This document shows positions 47,340-59,051 of a DNA stretch of 64,000 bases, piece by piece. The stretch is from Sclerotinia nivalis (Eukaryota > Ascomycota > Leotiomycetes > Helotiales > Sclerotiniaceae). The stretch's first letter is position 1, and the number at the start of each line of letters is the position of its first letter. A model generated the notes under the pieces. That model was not told the DNA's origin, ran no database searches, and saw only the letters and a list, made by a program, of their open reading frames with translations. The DNA is taken from contig JAPEIS010000009.1 in the NCBI GenBank assembly GCA_029531795.1, positions 744,001 through 808,000 on the forward strand, in the 5' to 3' direction. The position numbers were made by a program, and so were the translations under genes.

Positions 47340-49157
47340 ATGGGCGAATCTCAACACCTTTTAACAGAGCAACACTACAAGGAAATAGCGACGATTGCTC
47401 AAAAGCGTCGAGCTGATGCTTTGCCCAAAGAATATCTCCTTTCCGGGGAAGCTCTAAAAAATCTTCCACAAAATGTTACTAATATCCCAAGATCATCTGG
47501 TCATTTCACCCACGAGGAATTGGAGATGATTGAATCAAATGCGGAATATATACTTCAAAAGATCAAAGGGAGAATCTGGACGTCTGTTGAAGTTACCAAG
47601 GCGTTTTCTAAGGCTGCTGTTGTTGCCCATCAATTGGTCTGTTCTATTCTAGTCCACGAACAAGCACTTTCTAACCAATATTTCAGACAAACTGTTTAAC
47701 AGAAATTCTCATTCCGGAAGCTCTTAAACGAGCAGAATTTCTAGATGATTATCTCTCTAAAACTGGAGAGGTCATAGGTCCACTCCATGGTCTTCCAATC
47801 TCTCTAAAAGATTGCTTCATAACACCACCTCATCCATCTTCTATTGGTATGGCATGCTATGCCAATGTTCCCACCAATCCAGAGGATGAAACAGTTTTAG
47901 TCTCTTTATTAGCCAAGCTTGGAGCTGTTTTCTATGTCAAGACTGCAGTACCTGTTGCAATGATGATGATGGAGACAATCTCAAATGTGTGGGGCGAAAC
48001 TAATGGTGCATATCATACAGGTACAACTTCAGGAGGAAGTTCCGGGGGTGAAGGTGTGCTTTTGGCTATGAGGGGTAGTCCTTTGGGAATTGGGACGGAT
48101 ATTGGAGGTAGTATTAGGATTCCTAGTGCTTTTAATGGACTTTTTGGATTGAAACCTACGTGCGTACATTATCTCTCTTCACAATAGACAATATTGACAA
48201 AAAACGGATAGGTTTGGCAGATTCCCCATCTACGGTACCAAGTCTGGTATCTCAGGACAAGATTTCATCTACTCCAATAATGGTCCCATGTCCAGATCCC
48301 TCACAACCCTCCAACTATACTGCAAAGCCGTTCTCTCATCCTCACTTTCACCCTGGTTATACGATCCCAAATGTCTCCCAATCCCCTGGCGAGAAAACAC
48401 AATCCAGCCTCCAGGCCGCAAACTCCGCATCGGAATCATCTCCGACAACGACGGTGAAATTAGCGTTCATCCACCCATCGCCCGTGGACTCGCACTTACA
48501 AAACGAGCACTAGAAGCAGCTGGTCACGAAGTCTTCGAATGGGAACCTATAAATCATCCCGAAATGGTGAAGGAAATGAATAATTCTTTCTACACACTGG
48601 GTGGAGCCGCTATTCTTGAATTAACGCGTAAACACGATGAGCCGGTATTTGAAAGTATGAAAAATTATGAATTCGCTTATGATCAAGGTGAACATGGGAC
48701 GTTAGGACCTTCGAAATTGAGAGAGATGATTACGAGGAGAAATTCTTATCAGAAGGAGTATTTGGATCGTTGGACGAGCACCGGGAAGGGTGGGAAGGTA
48801 GTTATGGATGCGATTATTATTCCTGCTAGTCCGTGGACGGCGCCGAGATTGGGGATTACCCAAACGGATATTTTTTGTGTGAATTTTACGGGCGTGTGGA
48901 ATTTGTTGGATTATCCGGCTTGTACGTTCCCTGTTACGTTTGCGGATAAGGAGGTTGATAGGAAGAGGGGAGGGGAGTGGAAGCCGTTGAATGAAAAGGA
49001 TGGGAAGTTGCAGAGGGATTATGAGGAGGAGTTTTATCATGGGACGCCGGTAGCTTTGCAGTGTGTGGGGAGGAGGCTCGAGGATGAGAAGGTGTTGGAG
49101 ATGGTGGGGGTTATTGGGGAGGCGTTGAGGGGGGTGGGGGCTGGGGTGAGTGGATAG
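47340..49157 (+). CDS. Amidase-signature enzyme (acetamidase-like)
   Basis: Three exons, 47340..47636, 47687..48159 and 48212..49157, give 571 residues. The amidase-signature triad is complete: Lys140 in LPISLKD, Ser217 in TTSGGSSGGEG and the nucleophile Ser241 in GTDIGGSIRIPS. Length and the N-terminal pattern (ALPKEYLLSGEAL, then FTHEELEMIE) are those of fungal acetamidases/general amidases, which hydrolyse amides to acid and ammonia for nitrogen use. The exact substrate cannot be told. No signal peptide is visible, so it is likely cytosolic. The third intron boundary follows the conserved FGLKPT motif. It is flanked by long gene-free regions. Confidence 0.93.
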
Positions 49158-50908
49158 GGTGTGCTGTGGGTTTTTGAAGTAATTTGATGTTAGAAATCGA
49201 AATGGATATGGAAGAAAGAGACTGGGTTAGATGCCAGTAACATAGTTCTATCTCGAAGACCTCACACATCTCCTCCAACTCCCACAATTGCAACCATATA
49301 CCATCCTATTCATCAAAGCATATCAACATTCATCACCAACCTTCTCCAAAACTAGAATAACACCACAAAACCCAAATTTATATAAAATATCTACTTTTAC
49401 ACAAACTATACAAACAACACAAGAATTAAGATGATGTAAATAATATAAATATTAATGAAATTACTTACGTATTGAAAATAATATCTTATAAATTACAAAT
49501 TTATAAAATATAATATAATATAGTATAGTAAAAAAGAAAATTTTATGCAAATATAATGGATGTGTTGATGTTGAGGTGCTTTTGTGTTTGTATGTTCAAA
49601 GAATGATTAGATGTTAGATTTTTAAGTACCTATTTTTAGGTAGGTGGGGTGGAGATTTCGGTTCAGATGGATGGGGAATGGGGATGGGAATGTGTGGGTG
49701 AGTGAGTGAGTGAGTGGAGGTGGGTGGATGGTGGATGGATAGGTCGGTTTTGATGGATGATAATAGCTAGGTAGGTAGGGTTGGATTTTTGAGTTGTTTG
49801 TTTGTTCTTTATAGGGGATGTTTAGGGAGATTGTGCGGATAGGATTGGATTCTCGGAAGATCTTGAGTGTTTATATAGTTGTGGGTGTTTATATGGATGT
49901 GAAAATTCAAGTAGATTTGAATGTGCAAGTGAATGTAAATGGTGATGTGAGTATGAATATCCAAATGAATATATACATTCAAGTGAATGTAAATGTACAA
50001 GTGGATTTGAATATGTAAGTGGATGTAAATGTTCAAGTGAATGTAAATGTTCAAGTGAATGTTCAAGATGTAAATATACAAGTAGATTTGAATGTGTAAG
50101 TAGATGTAAATGTTCAAGTGAGTATGAATATCCAAGTGAATGTAAATATATAAATGAATACAAATATCTAAGAAAATATAAATATCTGAAATCTCTCGAA
50201 CCTTTAAGTGAATAAGAGTCCAAACGACCACAGACACTAAGTGATTATGTCTAATTATATTAAATCATCATATTAAAGAGAAAGCAAAGATAGAAGGCAC
50301 CATAAATTTGTAGACACATTACTTGTAAATCACTTGAATTATAGAACAATATGGTTTTTGTCAAGACTATGACTAGGTATCATTATTTAACTGTTTATTT
50401 TCTATATATTAAAAGACTTAGCAACACCTGGTTACTAGTCTCGAGAACACTATGACGGCCGATATGCTGATGGATTCTCGGTTGGCAGTAGATCATTTTC
50501 AAATGAAGATCAATCATCTTCAGCACGCGCACATTTCCTCCTATTGTTGCAGGCACCCGCTGATATACCCATATATGAAGTAGCCTCGCCCTGCCCCGAA
50601 AGATACCCCCAACCGAAATTCGAACTACCCGAGTCATTCGTACTCCTTTTCCCCTTCCGCTCTCTCAACACTATCAGTCCCAGTAATAGCGATGTTCCAC
50701 CACTTCACATAGGCACTTCAACCGCTTGGCCCCGTAAACGCTCATATTCGCCGGCGCAGCCATTTCTCCACATCCCCAGCCTCCTAACCTTTCAACAGGG
50801 CGCTCTCAGCCAGCATTTCCACATCTGTTCCTTCAAATGGATTAGCAAGGCAACGCTGAATAGTTTAAGAGCACGGATCCTACTCTACACTTCATCTTCT
50901 TCACTGTT
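49158..50908. other. AT-rich intergenic region with a degenerate minisatellite
   Basis: About 1.75 kb without a gene. 49360-49560 is extremely AT-rich. 49869-50170 is a degenerate tandem repeat. 50540-50900 is CT-rich and antisense to nothing recognised. Confidence 0.55.
49869..50170. repeat. degenerate minisatellite, unit near TGTAAATGTTCAAGTGAA
   Basis: Repeats of about 12-18 bp built from GTGAATGTAAATG and TTCAAGT, with a related GTATGAATATCCAAGT variant, fill about 300 bp. Open frames on both strands here (Ile/Tyr/His-rich) are artefacts of the repeat. Confidence 0.85.
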
Positions 50909-51567
50909 TCACTCCCATATCCCTGACTCACGTTGCGATCTATCTAACTCCTTTCCTTCTTCTATCAACGCCTGCAATTGCTCGTCTAGACCTGGACTCT
51001 CTGTCTTCTGCTCTGATTGCTCTTCAGGGTTCTTGGGGAGAGAGGACGGGGATGAGGGATCCATGGGAGAGGAGAGGGAAGATGAGTCCGAGGTGGTAGC
51101 GGAGCTGTTTGGAGAAGGAGAGGTGGAAAGAATAGGAGAGGCGGAGGAGGAGGGGGAAGCGGAAGGACGAGAAGCGGAAATGGGCGAAGCAGAAGAAAGT
51201 GAGAACATGGAGGAAAAAGGAGGAGCAGCGTAGCGAGTATTCTCGTCAACCTCCCCAGGAGTAGACTCCAGGAGACTGAATGCCTTTTCCCTTGCATTCT
51301 CCAACTTTTCCAACATCCGCTCAAATCTCCTATTCTCGGCCTTGAAAAATTCGATATCAAGCTCGATATTTTTGATGAGTGACCTGCAATTCTCGGTTGC
51401 TTAGCGATCCCCATATCCTGAAGTTTTGACTCCAGATCTATGATCTGAGAGTCAGCCTGATATATGACTTCCTTCAAAGCCGTGATCTCATCACGAGCTG
51501 TGATTAATTTTTGCATTTCGTTCACATCCTTGGAAGGGATGTCTTTGGAGATTATAGATTTTCCCAT
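50909..51567 (-). pseudogene. coiled-coil protein gene interrupted by an apparent 1-nt frameshift
   Basis: From ATG 51567 a helical, coiled-coil frame runs MGKSIISKDIPSKDV to about LESKLQDMGIAK. At about 51397 the coiled-coil signal moves to another frame, continuing LIKNIELDIEFFKAENRRFE, ERMLEKLENAREKAF, then a Ser/Pro-rich stretch and a second charged helix to a stop at 50909. No GT donor lies between the two parts. A single missing base in the short A run at 51397-51398 explains the shift. It could be a sequencing error, a recent null allele or a decaying gene. The protein family is not recognised. If intact it would be about 220 residues. Confidence 0.5.
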
Positions 51568-54206
51568 GCTGGTGGTTTGGCGAATAATGGGTATGGTGCT
51601 TAAATTGAAACGAAGTATTTCTGAAAATTCTGAATAAATAGATATGAGATGATGTTTGACAGACTCGAAAGAAGAGGGAGAAGAAGAGGTAAAACTTTGG
51701 GAGAGAGGGTTTATATGCTTGAGAGATTGATGCTAGATGGAGCTATAATAGTCTATGTGGCCATGAAAGATTTAGAGACATCAAGTGACCCAATGAGGTC
51801 TAAAGTTCCGTAAAGATACCAGTACAATACTATCGACTCAGCTAAGTGTTCAGATGCCGAAACGCTGACCCTGAATTTGTCTAGTAGAGAAGCGAAATAT
51901 AAAAACTAGGAGCTCAAAGATATCGATGTTTGACTTGGTCGGGAATACTAACATCCTTCGGCTGCAAGAGTTGTCCCGTAGTTCATGATAATCTGTCAAA
52001 TGGGCTAACTCCTATCCATTTCCTCATCCACCAGCAAATATATTTCATGTTAGTTAAGCTTTTCAGGACCCTCGACCACTCGGTCTCCATTGGATTCATA
52101 CTCAATAGCTTTTTTCATACTTTCTTATCATCGAAGAGTCCTGAATCAATAATATGACAGCAGGGACGACAACCTCTGACATATTCGGCATCTCAGCAAT
52201 GACGTAATGAGAGCGAGTTGTCCATGACTAGTCAGCGGAAGAGCTTTTTTAGACTATCTACGGTGTTTGGAAATTGGAAACTAGATTTAAAAATTCAAGG
52301 TGGACACCTACGTGTATACTATACACGAACCCGAGGTTGAATTTAGACATCAGTGCCGGCCTGGTCCATTGATGAGAAGGGTTTGATCCCCAATATTTTC
52401 TGTGACGAAATTATTTGGTACATCCCATCAAAATGGCACAATGAACTTATTTAGTATGTCGAAATTATATGAAGCACCCAATCAATCCACTCGGATCCTT
52501 AATTTATATCCAATCATTCACAAATCTTCGAGAATTCGATGCATCTGGCCGTAGTCCTACCACTAAAACCACCACCACGCTAGTTCGAACTACGAAGCTT
52601 TGAACAGTTTGGATGCACCGTTTTTCAAATACCGTGAACTAAATGACTTTGGACAAACATGTGCTAAGATTAGAAGATAGCGCATGATTTGACTGCACGT
52701 AGACCATTATGGCTTTTGTTAAAATCGGGTTATGAGTCGCTGGTAATTTTCAAAATGACTTGGAGATTTTTTTTCTGTAGCGCAGTAAGCATTCGGCTAA
52801 GCTTTTCCGAGCTGTGACTAATGGAGTAGCGGAGTATCTAATGAGTCTATCATTTTGACCGAATCTTCTCAATGATATGCAAGTTTTTCTCATTCCCGAC
52901 GCTACACCATGACCTAGGCTGCCCTGTTCTCACACCCGAGTCCCAAGAGAGCCGTAACAGAAAATAACTAGCCAACTACATCCGAGGTGCAGTCTAGCCA
53001 TTTTTCCCAACGGAAAGACATTTTGCTCACATAGACTGAATATTAGAATTATCATACAGTGATAAAACTGACTACATGGTGGGGAAAAGAAATGAGACGT
53101 GCAACAAAACCATATCTATTTATTTGCTTTTGAAAGCTTTCTTGGAGGAGAAATAGTACTATACGGTGGGGGAAGTGAATGCGATATGCAACAAAACACA
53201 TATACCTGGACTGAAGATCCTCGATGGGGAAGTCGAAAATCTAGAATTGAGAGATCATTCGGTTGTCAGTGTCTAGTATCGGACAATGGGGGACAGTATA
53301 TCACTATACATTGGAGAGGTAATGTGAGATCTGGAACAGAAAAAATGAGAAAGCTGCATGTCATCACGAAACGACCAATGAGTCAATGACGATAAGTATC
53401 CAGAAAATCCACCTGCAATGAAAATAGGGATTAATATTTCCAACCAATTTAACAACATCTTGTCCCGAAAAGTTTCCGGCCTGTGTCCAACAATATACAG
53501 AATTACAGAAATTTCCCCTTCACCCACCACAGACCCTTCATTCACTTCCAAGTCACCACTTCCACTTCCCCGTCTTCCAAAAATTAGTCTTAAGCTTATA
53601 GACTATAGTTCCAGTTGTTGAAGTGCCATGTGGCGTATCAGAAAATTGCCACCTTCCCTTTCCTCGTTGGGCTTTTCTCTTCTCACTTTTCGCTTCTATG
53701 TTTGCCTCCTCCCAAGCCCCTTCTTCATTTCGGCCAATCTATTTCCCAAGCGTTTTTTCACCCGTCTCCACCCCTCTCCCACTCCTCTGTTTCCCACCGC
53801 TAATCCCTTGGCTCATTTTCAACATCCCCTGTATCCACCATCATTCCCACCGCAACCATCACACCACCAGACTCTATCCGTCTCTCTTCCTCTGCCCCTT
53901 TTACTCCTCTTTTATTATTTCTGTGATATCATGCGGTCGAGATTTTTTATTTATTCAATGGTTCAATTACGCCTGTTCGTCGATTCTGGAGCGAGACGTG
54001 TTGTTGAAATGTCCCTCAATAGTGCTGCTGATCATGACAGACTTATGAAGAACAGGTTCCTCCTATATCAATTTTATATATTGAATGTGGAAAGTGGCGT
54101 GTGCATTGTTGAGTTTACTTGGTGCTGAGGGAAGAGAAGGAGAAGTCGCACATGGCGAGGGTTTTGATGGGTGTGATTTCAAGGTATTGATGAGGTTTGA
54201 GATTTA
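51568..54206. other. gene-free stretch
   Basis: About 2.6 kb. A short imperfect direct duplication, with ATGCAACAAAAC or GTGCAACAAAAC cores, occurs near 53099 and 53186. CT-rich sequence at 53500-53900 creates long overlapping but unconvincing frames. No gene is supported. Confidence 0.5.
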
Positions 54207-54219
54207 TATGCAATCTTAT
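54207..54219. repeat. target-site duplication, left copy
   Basis: TATGCAATCTTAT, identical to 55311-55323 at the other end of the insertion. Confidence 0.7.
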
Positions 54220-55310
54220 TGATTGATTGATTGATTGATTTGATTTAACGTCCACACTGAGTCTAAGACTATCTAGGACGGCTAGGGGCTCTATGAGCTC
54301 CTAGTTGATGCTATGGGGAGTTGTATGCTAGCTAGCATACAGTTTGTATAGTTTGGGTTTCTTTTCAACCCTTGAAATGTTGATTGAGGGCAAGTGAAAA
54401 CTAATACTGGGGAACAAAGCCCGATATCTTCATCCTCTAAGACCTTTCCTTCCTCGCTCTCCCCCTACCCCTTGCTAATTAAAGCATCCCATTGATATAA
54501 TCTTCTTCTTCGATCCAATCTGCTATTCCGACACCCACTTCCTACAAAGGTCAAGAGTCATCTCCGTCAAGATTACCTCCAGCACAGCAAAAGGGTCCTC
54601 ATACTAGTGAAAAGCAACTGGGAGGCACCACTCTCCTCAGCTCGAACTCATTCATTAGCTCCTTTGCATGCCTTCCTAGATGTGATGATCTCCAGCTTTA
54701 TTTGAATGTAAATAATCGAAACCGCCGAATGGAATATCGGTCGTTTGAATGTAATTATAGTGGGGCGTGGCCCTAACCCTACCTACACACACACAAAAAA
54801 TATTTTCGTAAAATCGAGGAAAAGGCGTAATATCGTATCGATGCCCAGAGCATAGCATTAATTGATAGATGATAGTATTCTTTGTTTCGTGATAATCGTA
54901 ATGTTAAAATGAATGTGTTTTCGATAGTCGATTGTCGAAAAAAGGTATAAAATGCGAATAAAACAATAGCAAATTCCGTATCGAAAAGACCTTTCTGGAA
55001 TAGAAGGGACTTACTAAGCGTATCATACCTCGTATTGAGGTAATAGTCGATGGCAGATATTGAATCTAACCAGGGCTTCTGTAGCCATCGTCCGTATTTT
55101 GGGTTGATGTTCGTTCATCCTTTCGAAGATATTGATACTGTAAAATCGTAATAACCCCTCCATCGTGAATATCGTAATCAAGAAACCCTCTCTCTCTCTT
55201 CCAATGTATCCGATTCCATCAAATGACTCAATCTTAGCTCTGCAGACTCTCAATAGAGAGCTGGAGGTTCGTAGAGGGCACCACGTACAGGTGTTGAGTC
55301 TTCGCCCTCC
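54220..55310 (-). mobile_element. probable truncated non-LTR (LINE-like) insertion
   Basis: A 1,091-bp segment is flanked by an exact 13-bp direct repeat, TATGCAATCTTAT (54207-54219 and 55311-55323). Removing the segment and one repeat restores a continuous sequence. On the minus strand the segment ends in repeated ATCA units after GGACGTTAAATCAA, the kind of short tandem tail seen at the 3' ends of fungal LINEs. No reverse transcriptase motif is visible, so a heavily 5'-truncated copy is likely. Orientation is inferred from the tail. Confidence 0.65.
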
Positions 55311-55323
55311 TATGCAATCTTAT
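55311..55323. repeat. target-site duplication, right copy
   Basis: TATGCAATCTTAT, identical to 54207-54219. Confidence 0.7.
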
Positions 55324-56210
55324 GTTGAAGTGTGATTTGTTTGAATAGTGTTATTTGAATTATTTTCTAACCCTATTTCTAAATCTAATTTGAGGTTGTA
55401 TAAGTATGAGGCGAGAGGGATAAATACAGTTCCTCCAATCAAATCATTTTCACTGCCTTTCCCGATAATTTCTATGCCAGCGGCCAAACGCGAGCCCAAT
55501 TTCTCTTCCACATATTCTTAATCGTCTTCCTAATCAACCTTTCCTCACCTCCGTCTCATTTCCTACCTCCTTGTCCTTGCCACTCTCACTCGCCTCCTTA
55601 AGCTTATACGCAGCCGTGAAGCGTTTATCGGATGGTTCAAATTAGCACCATTTACACTTTCTTTTCCTTGTTGCTCATCTTGCTCTCTTACCAAGGTGTG
55701 TTGAATGGACGTTATGATGTAGAGATATGTAAGCGAGGGGGGGTGCTGACAATGTCAAACTCCAGCAAAAAGGACGAACCTCAAAGAAAATAAAAACTCT
55801 ATTCTTTCCTCGACCTTCCCCTCCGGAATGTACACACGTTATTTATGAGATTAAAAACCACAGATATATACACACACCCACCGTACAAGCATATCTCCTC
55901 TCTCAAACCCCTCGCTCGTTATTACCGCGCTTTCGCTACAAAGAGAAATGGTAACGCGCTAGGTAACTTTACTCTTACCCTTACCCCCGATTTGAAGGGA
56001 GGATATACTGCTTCATCTGCACCTCGTTAAAATATAAATCTTACAAAATGAAATATATTCTTATTTTATATATACTATTCCTCTCCCTCCTCTCCCTCTA
56101 CTCCCCACAATCAACACCCCATCCCCAACCCAAAAGCCCAACCTGAAAACACAGCACCTCATCCCCACCCCGAAAAACTTAAAGGCAAAGGATATTAATA
56201 TAGATATAGA

Positions 56211-56404
56211 TATAAATATAAATATAAATATAAATATAAATATAAATATAAATATAAATATAAATATAAATATAAATATAAATATAAATATAAATATAAA
56301 TATAAATATAAATATAAATATAAATATAAATATAAATATAAATATAAATATAAATATAAATATAAATATAAATATAAATATAAATATAAATATAAATATA
56401 AATA
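56211..56404. repeat. (TATAAA)n hexanucleotide microsatellite, about 32 copies
   Basis: An essentially perfect array of TATAAA units, introduced by a few TATAGA units. It generates spurious Ile/Phe and Ile/Tyr dipeptide frames on the minus strand. Confidence 0.98.
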
Positions 56405-56560
56405 TTTCCATCCCTCCCTTCAAGATTGAAAAAAATAAAAAATAAAAAGAGATAAATCATCGAGCGACCAATAAATCAAATTTCTCAAGATAAAATACCC
56501 TTATATTATATTATCACAGAGGCAACAGACAGGACAACAGGAATCACTTTTATTAATAAG

Positions 56561-56740
56561 ACGTAGCTCGAAGAGCTACGTTTCTACAGAAGGAACGTTT
56601 CCTTTAAATACATTTGTGTGTGCTAGGGCTCCGAGCCCTAGCGCTCTTACAGGGTACGATCACCGAGCGTGCCCCGCTCGGTGCTGGATCGGACAGGTGG
56701 AGCCTACTAAAGGGGCCGGTCCAGTGGCCCGGCCCTGGCC
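56561..56740. other. GC-rich cluster of perfect inverted repeats
   Basis: Three perfect stem-loops follow each other: 9-bp arms at 56561-56581 (GAA loop), 10-bp arms at 56622-56642 (1-nt centre) and 9-bp arms at 56661-56683 (5-nt loop). A looser GGCC-rich inverted repeat at about 56711-56741 follows. The block is sharply GC-richer than its AT-rich surroundings. It could be a solo LTR or TE 3' end, or a structured RNA; neither is established. Confidence 0.6.
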
Positions 56741-57383
56741 CCGTGACATATATCTCCATATACTATACTATACTACAAGCCCTATCCATCTATCCCGTTC
56801 CCCTAACTAACTGACTCTAGGAAAAGACGATTTGTAATCTTAAGATTACAATTGTGGAAGTTCTTACATTCTGCCTATTCCACTTCTCTATTCATTCTAG
56901 CACTCATTTATTCACATCACCATCTTTACCATTTCAACACTCGTAAATGTTAAGATTAAGATATCTGTATTACCAACCCGAAGTCATATTATATCATATA
57001 ATACTATATATAGAATACAATACGCAATGAACAAACACATGATATACAACGAGCATTCCATGAAAATGAGCTCCAGATCCCGAGCTCCAGATCCCATACA
57101 ATCCAATCCAAGTCATAATCAAATACAAACAAATTATTACAATGCAACTAATGACCCAACCCAGCCTACCAAATCAAACCACATGATATCCGATCAAACT
57201 AATCCCAAAACCAAACTGTATACGCCAACGAAATGCAAGATGTACAATTTCTCATTCCCTTTCTCAATATGCCAATGCCGAATCGTTAATGCCATGAGTA
57301 TATACTCTAAACGCTTATATCAAGACCCTCATATATGTTCTTCCCTTCATATACCTATACCGCATAACCTTCACATAAAGATT

Positions 57384-59051
57384 TTATACCACGACTCCCC
57401 TATCGCTCCATCCATCCCTACCCTTCCAAGCCCAAACCCAAAATGCGATTCCAATACCCACACTTCCTGCCATTCCCCAAAAGGTTCCCTCATAACAGCT
57501 TCGTCCCCAACAAAGTACTCCATCACCAATAAATTCCTTCCACAGCCCCTCAGCAACTCTCTGGTACACCTGACTATATACCACGCCCCATAAAGTAGCA
57601 CCTAGCGCTGGAACCATCGCCACAATTCCCCAATTCGTACCAAAGTTCTCTACACCCCAGATTACTGTTACGATTAAAGGAGTTAAGGAAAATAAGGCGC
57701 CATAACCGGAACCGATGAGAGTGGAGATGATCCAAAAGCGGTCAGCGTGATTTTGACAAAAACCTGAGGCGAGGATGACATCGCCTAATAGGATGAGGAT
57801 GGCGGAGAGGATAAGGAAAGTTATACGGGATATCGTGAAGCGGGATGTAGATCGTGGTGGAAGAGAAGCGAGGGAATTAGATAGAGATCCAAAATGATGT
57901 GTTGTTGGAACCGGGGCCAAGACATCAGTGAGAGTGCCGAAGAGGATACGAGCGATGGTCGATGTAAGCGCTACAACTGAAACGTGTGTTGCTGCTGAAG
58001 TGGGATTGTGAATAGTAGGTGGATGAAGAGTGCCGATTATCGTGCCCAGATTCGTGATGAAAGATTCGCCAGGCCCGGAGACGAAGAAAAATCCAATGGC
58101 TAACCACCACATCGTATGATCTTTCAGGAACCTGCTTGTTTCCTCGTTTAATAACCAAGTTTTCTTCCTAGCTTCTTCTTCTTCTTCATCCACATCACCC
58201 CGTTCCTCTTCATCTAAAGTGCCATATCCTCTCCCAGTATATCCCTCGCCTTCACCAAGTAACCCACTCCTCTCCAACTCCTCGACAGCTTCCTCAATCA
58301 ATTCTTCCTCATCCACAATCTTCAACAACCCACACCCAATAATGCCCACCACAAAAAGCGTAATAGCCAAAAACCAAAAGAACCTTTCCACATCCACATC
58401 CCCCCTCTGACCGCCTCTTCCCCTCTCATACAATATCCTCTCCCCTACCTGACTCTGCCACATCCCACTCAGCCCAAATGCCGCAATCGGACAAGCGAGT
58501 GCCAAGCCCCTATACTTCGATTTCCCAAAATTCTTGGCGCAAGCAGTCACCGCACTAATATACATACACGTCGTCGCCATCCCTATAACCATAAACGCAA
58601 TCACCATCCAGATGATTGGCCATCCCCTTTCCGTTACATATCCCTCTATATCTTTCCCTCCACTCTTATATGTAAGTGCCGCCAATCCATATCCGGCACC
58701 GAACATAAAACCCGCCCCTAGAGACAACGGCGCAGGTCCAACTCGATCGCAAAGATATCCAAACACGGGCACTGGTAGATACATAGCCAATTCCGCAGCA
58801 ATAATAACAATATTAACTTGTAATTGCGTATAATGTAATCGCGATTGGAATAAATGTCCATAAAGCGAATAAGCGGTGATGGAACCGGCGCAGAGACATG
58901 AGAGGATGGCGGATGCGTAGGATGTGTAGCGGATCATATTTTGTTTTCGAGCTTTTTGGTAGCGGAAGGCAGAGGAAGATTCGGATGGGGATCGTAGGGA
59001 GGACGACAGTGAGGAGGATCGAAGAAGAGGAGTATGGGTTGTGGGCGCCAT
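57384..59051 (-). CDS. MCH1: MFS transporter, Mch1-like
   Basis: A single exon on the minus strand gives 555 residues from ATG 59051. About 12 hydrophobic segments are split by a long acidic cytosolic loop (about 245-310, with DEEERGDVDEEEEEA). The N terminus is Ser-rich, then KARKQNMIRYTSYASAILSCLCAGSITAYSLYGHLF starts segment 1. Landmarks are FGYLCDRVGP in loop 2-3, KSKYRGLALACPIAAFGLS, and GPGESFITNLGTIIGTL. This fits the nodulin-like MFS group to which the fungal Mch1 (monocarboxylate-transporter homologue, vacuolar in yeast) belongs. Substrate is unknown. The acidic loop makes low-complexity antisense frames. It is followed on the same strand by the arrestin gene's 3' end, 860 bp upstream of its start. 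Confidence 0.85.
   Translation of the reverse strand: MAPTTHTPLLRSSSLSSSLRSPSESSSAFRYQKARKQNMIRYTSYASAILSCLCAGSITAYSLYGHLFQSRLHYTQLQVNIVIIAAELAMYLPVPVFGYLCDRVGPAPLSLGAGFMFGAGYGLAALTYKSGGKDIEGYVTERGWPIIWMVIAFMVIGMATTCMYISAVTACAKNFGKSKYRGLALACPIAAFGLSGMWQSQVGERILYERGRGGQRGDVDVERFFWFLAITLFVVGIIGCGLLKIVDEEELIEEAVEELERSGLLGEGEGYTGRGYGTLDEEERGDVDEEEEEARKKTWLLNEETSRFLKDHTMWWLAIGFFFVSGPGESFITNLGTIIGTLHPPTIHNPTSAATHVSVVALTSTIARILFGTLTDVLAPVPTTHHFGSLSNSLASLPPRSTSRFTISRITFLILSAILILLGDVILASGFCQNHADRFWIISTLIGSGYGALFSLTPLIVTVIWGVENFGTNWGIVAMVPALGATLWGVVYSQVYQRVAEGLWKEFIGDGVLCWGRSCYEGTFWGMAGSVGIGIAFWVWAWKGRDGWSDRGVVV

Larger units (their letters stand above)
55324..57383. other. repeat-rich intergenic region
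   Basis: About 2 kb with no supported gene. It holds the hexanucleotide array and the GC-rich hairpin cluster listed separately, plus AT-rich sequence near 56950-57020. The last part is the 3' flank of the MFS gene. Confidence 0.55.

Noticed and set aside
49809..50237. Two overlapping minus-strand frames of 133-142 codons
   Set aside because: Ile/Tyr/His-rich artefacts of the degenerate minisatellite; both phases stay open equally.
50544..51233. A 229-codon forward frame opposite the coiled-coil gene
   Set aside because: Its second half is the acidic antisense of the Ser/Pro-rich tail; the minus-strand coiled-coil reading is more protein-like.
53071..53206. Imperfect duplication with GCAACAAAAC cores as a transposon end
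   Set aside because: Too short and without terminal repeats or target duplication; treated as a local duplication.
53615..54128. Three overlapping forward frames up to 166 codons
   Set aside because: CT-rich sequence keeps all three phases open; compositions differ wildly and no family motif is visible.
56061..56460. Long Ile/Phe and Ile/Tyr dipeptide frames on the minus strand
   Set aside because: Products of reading the TATAAA array in different phases; no non-repetitive coding sequence.
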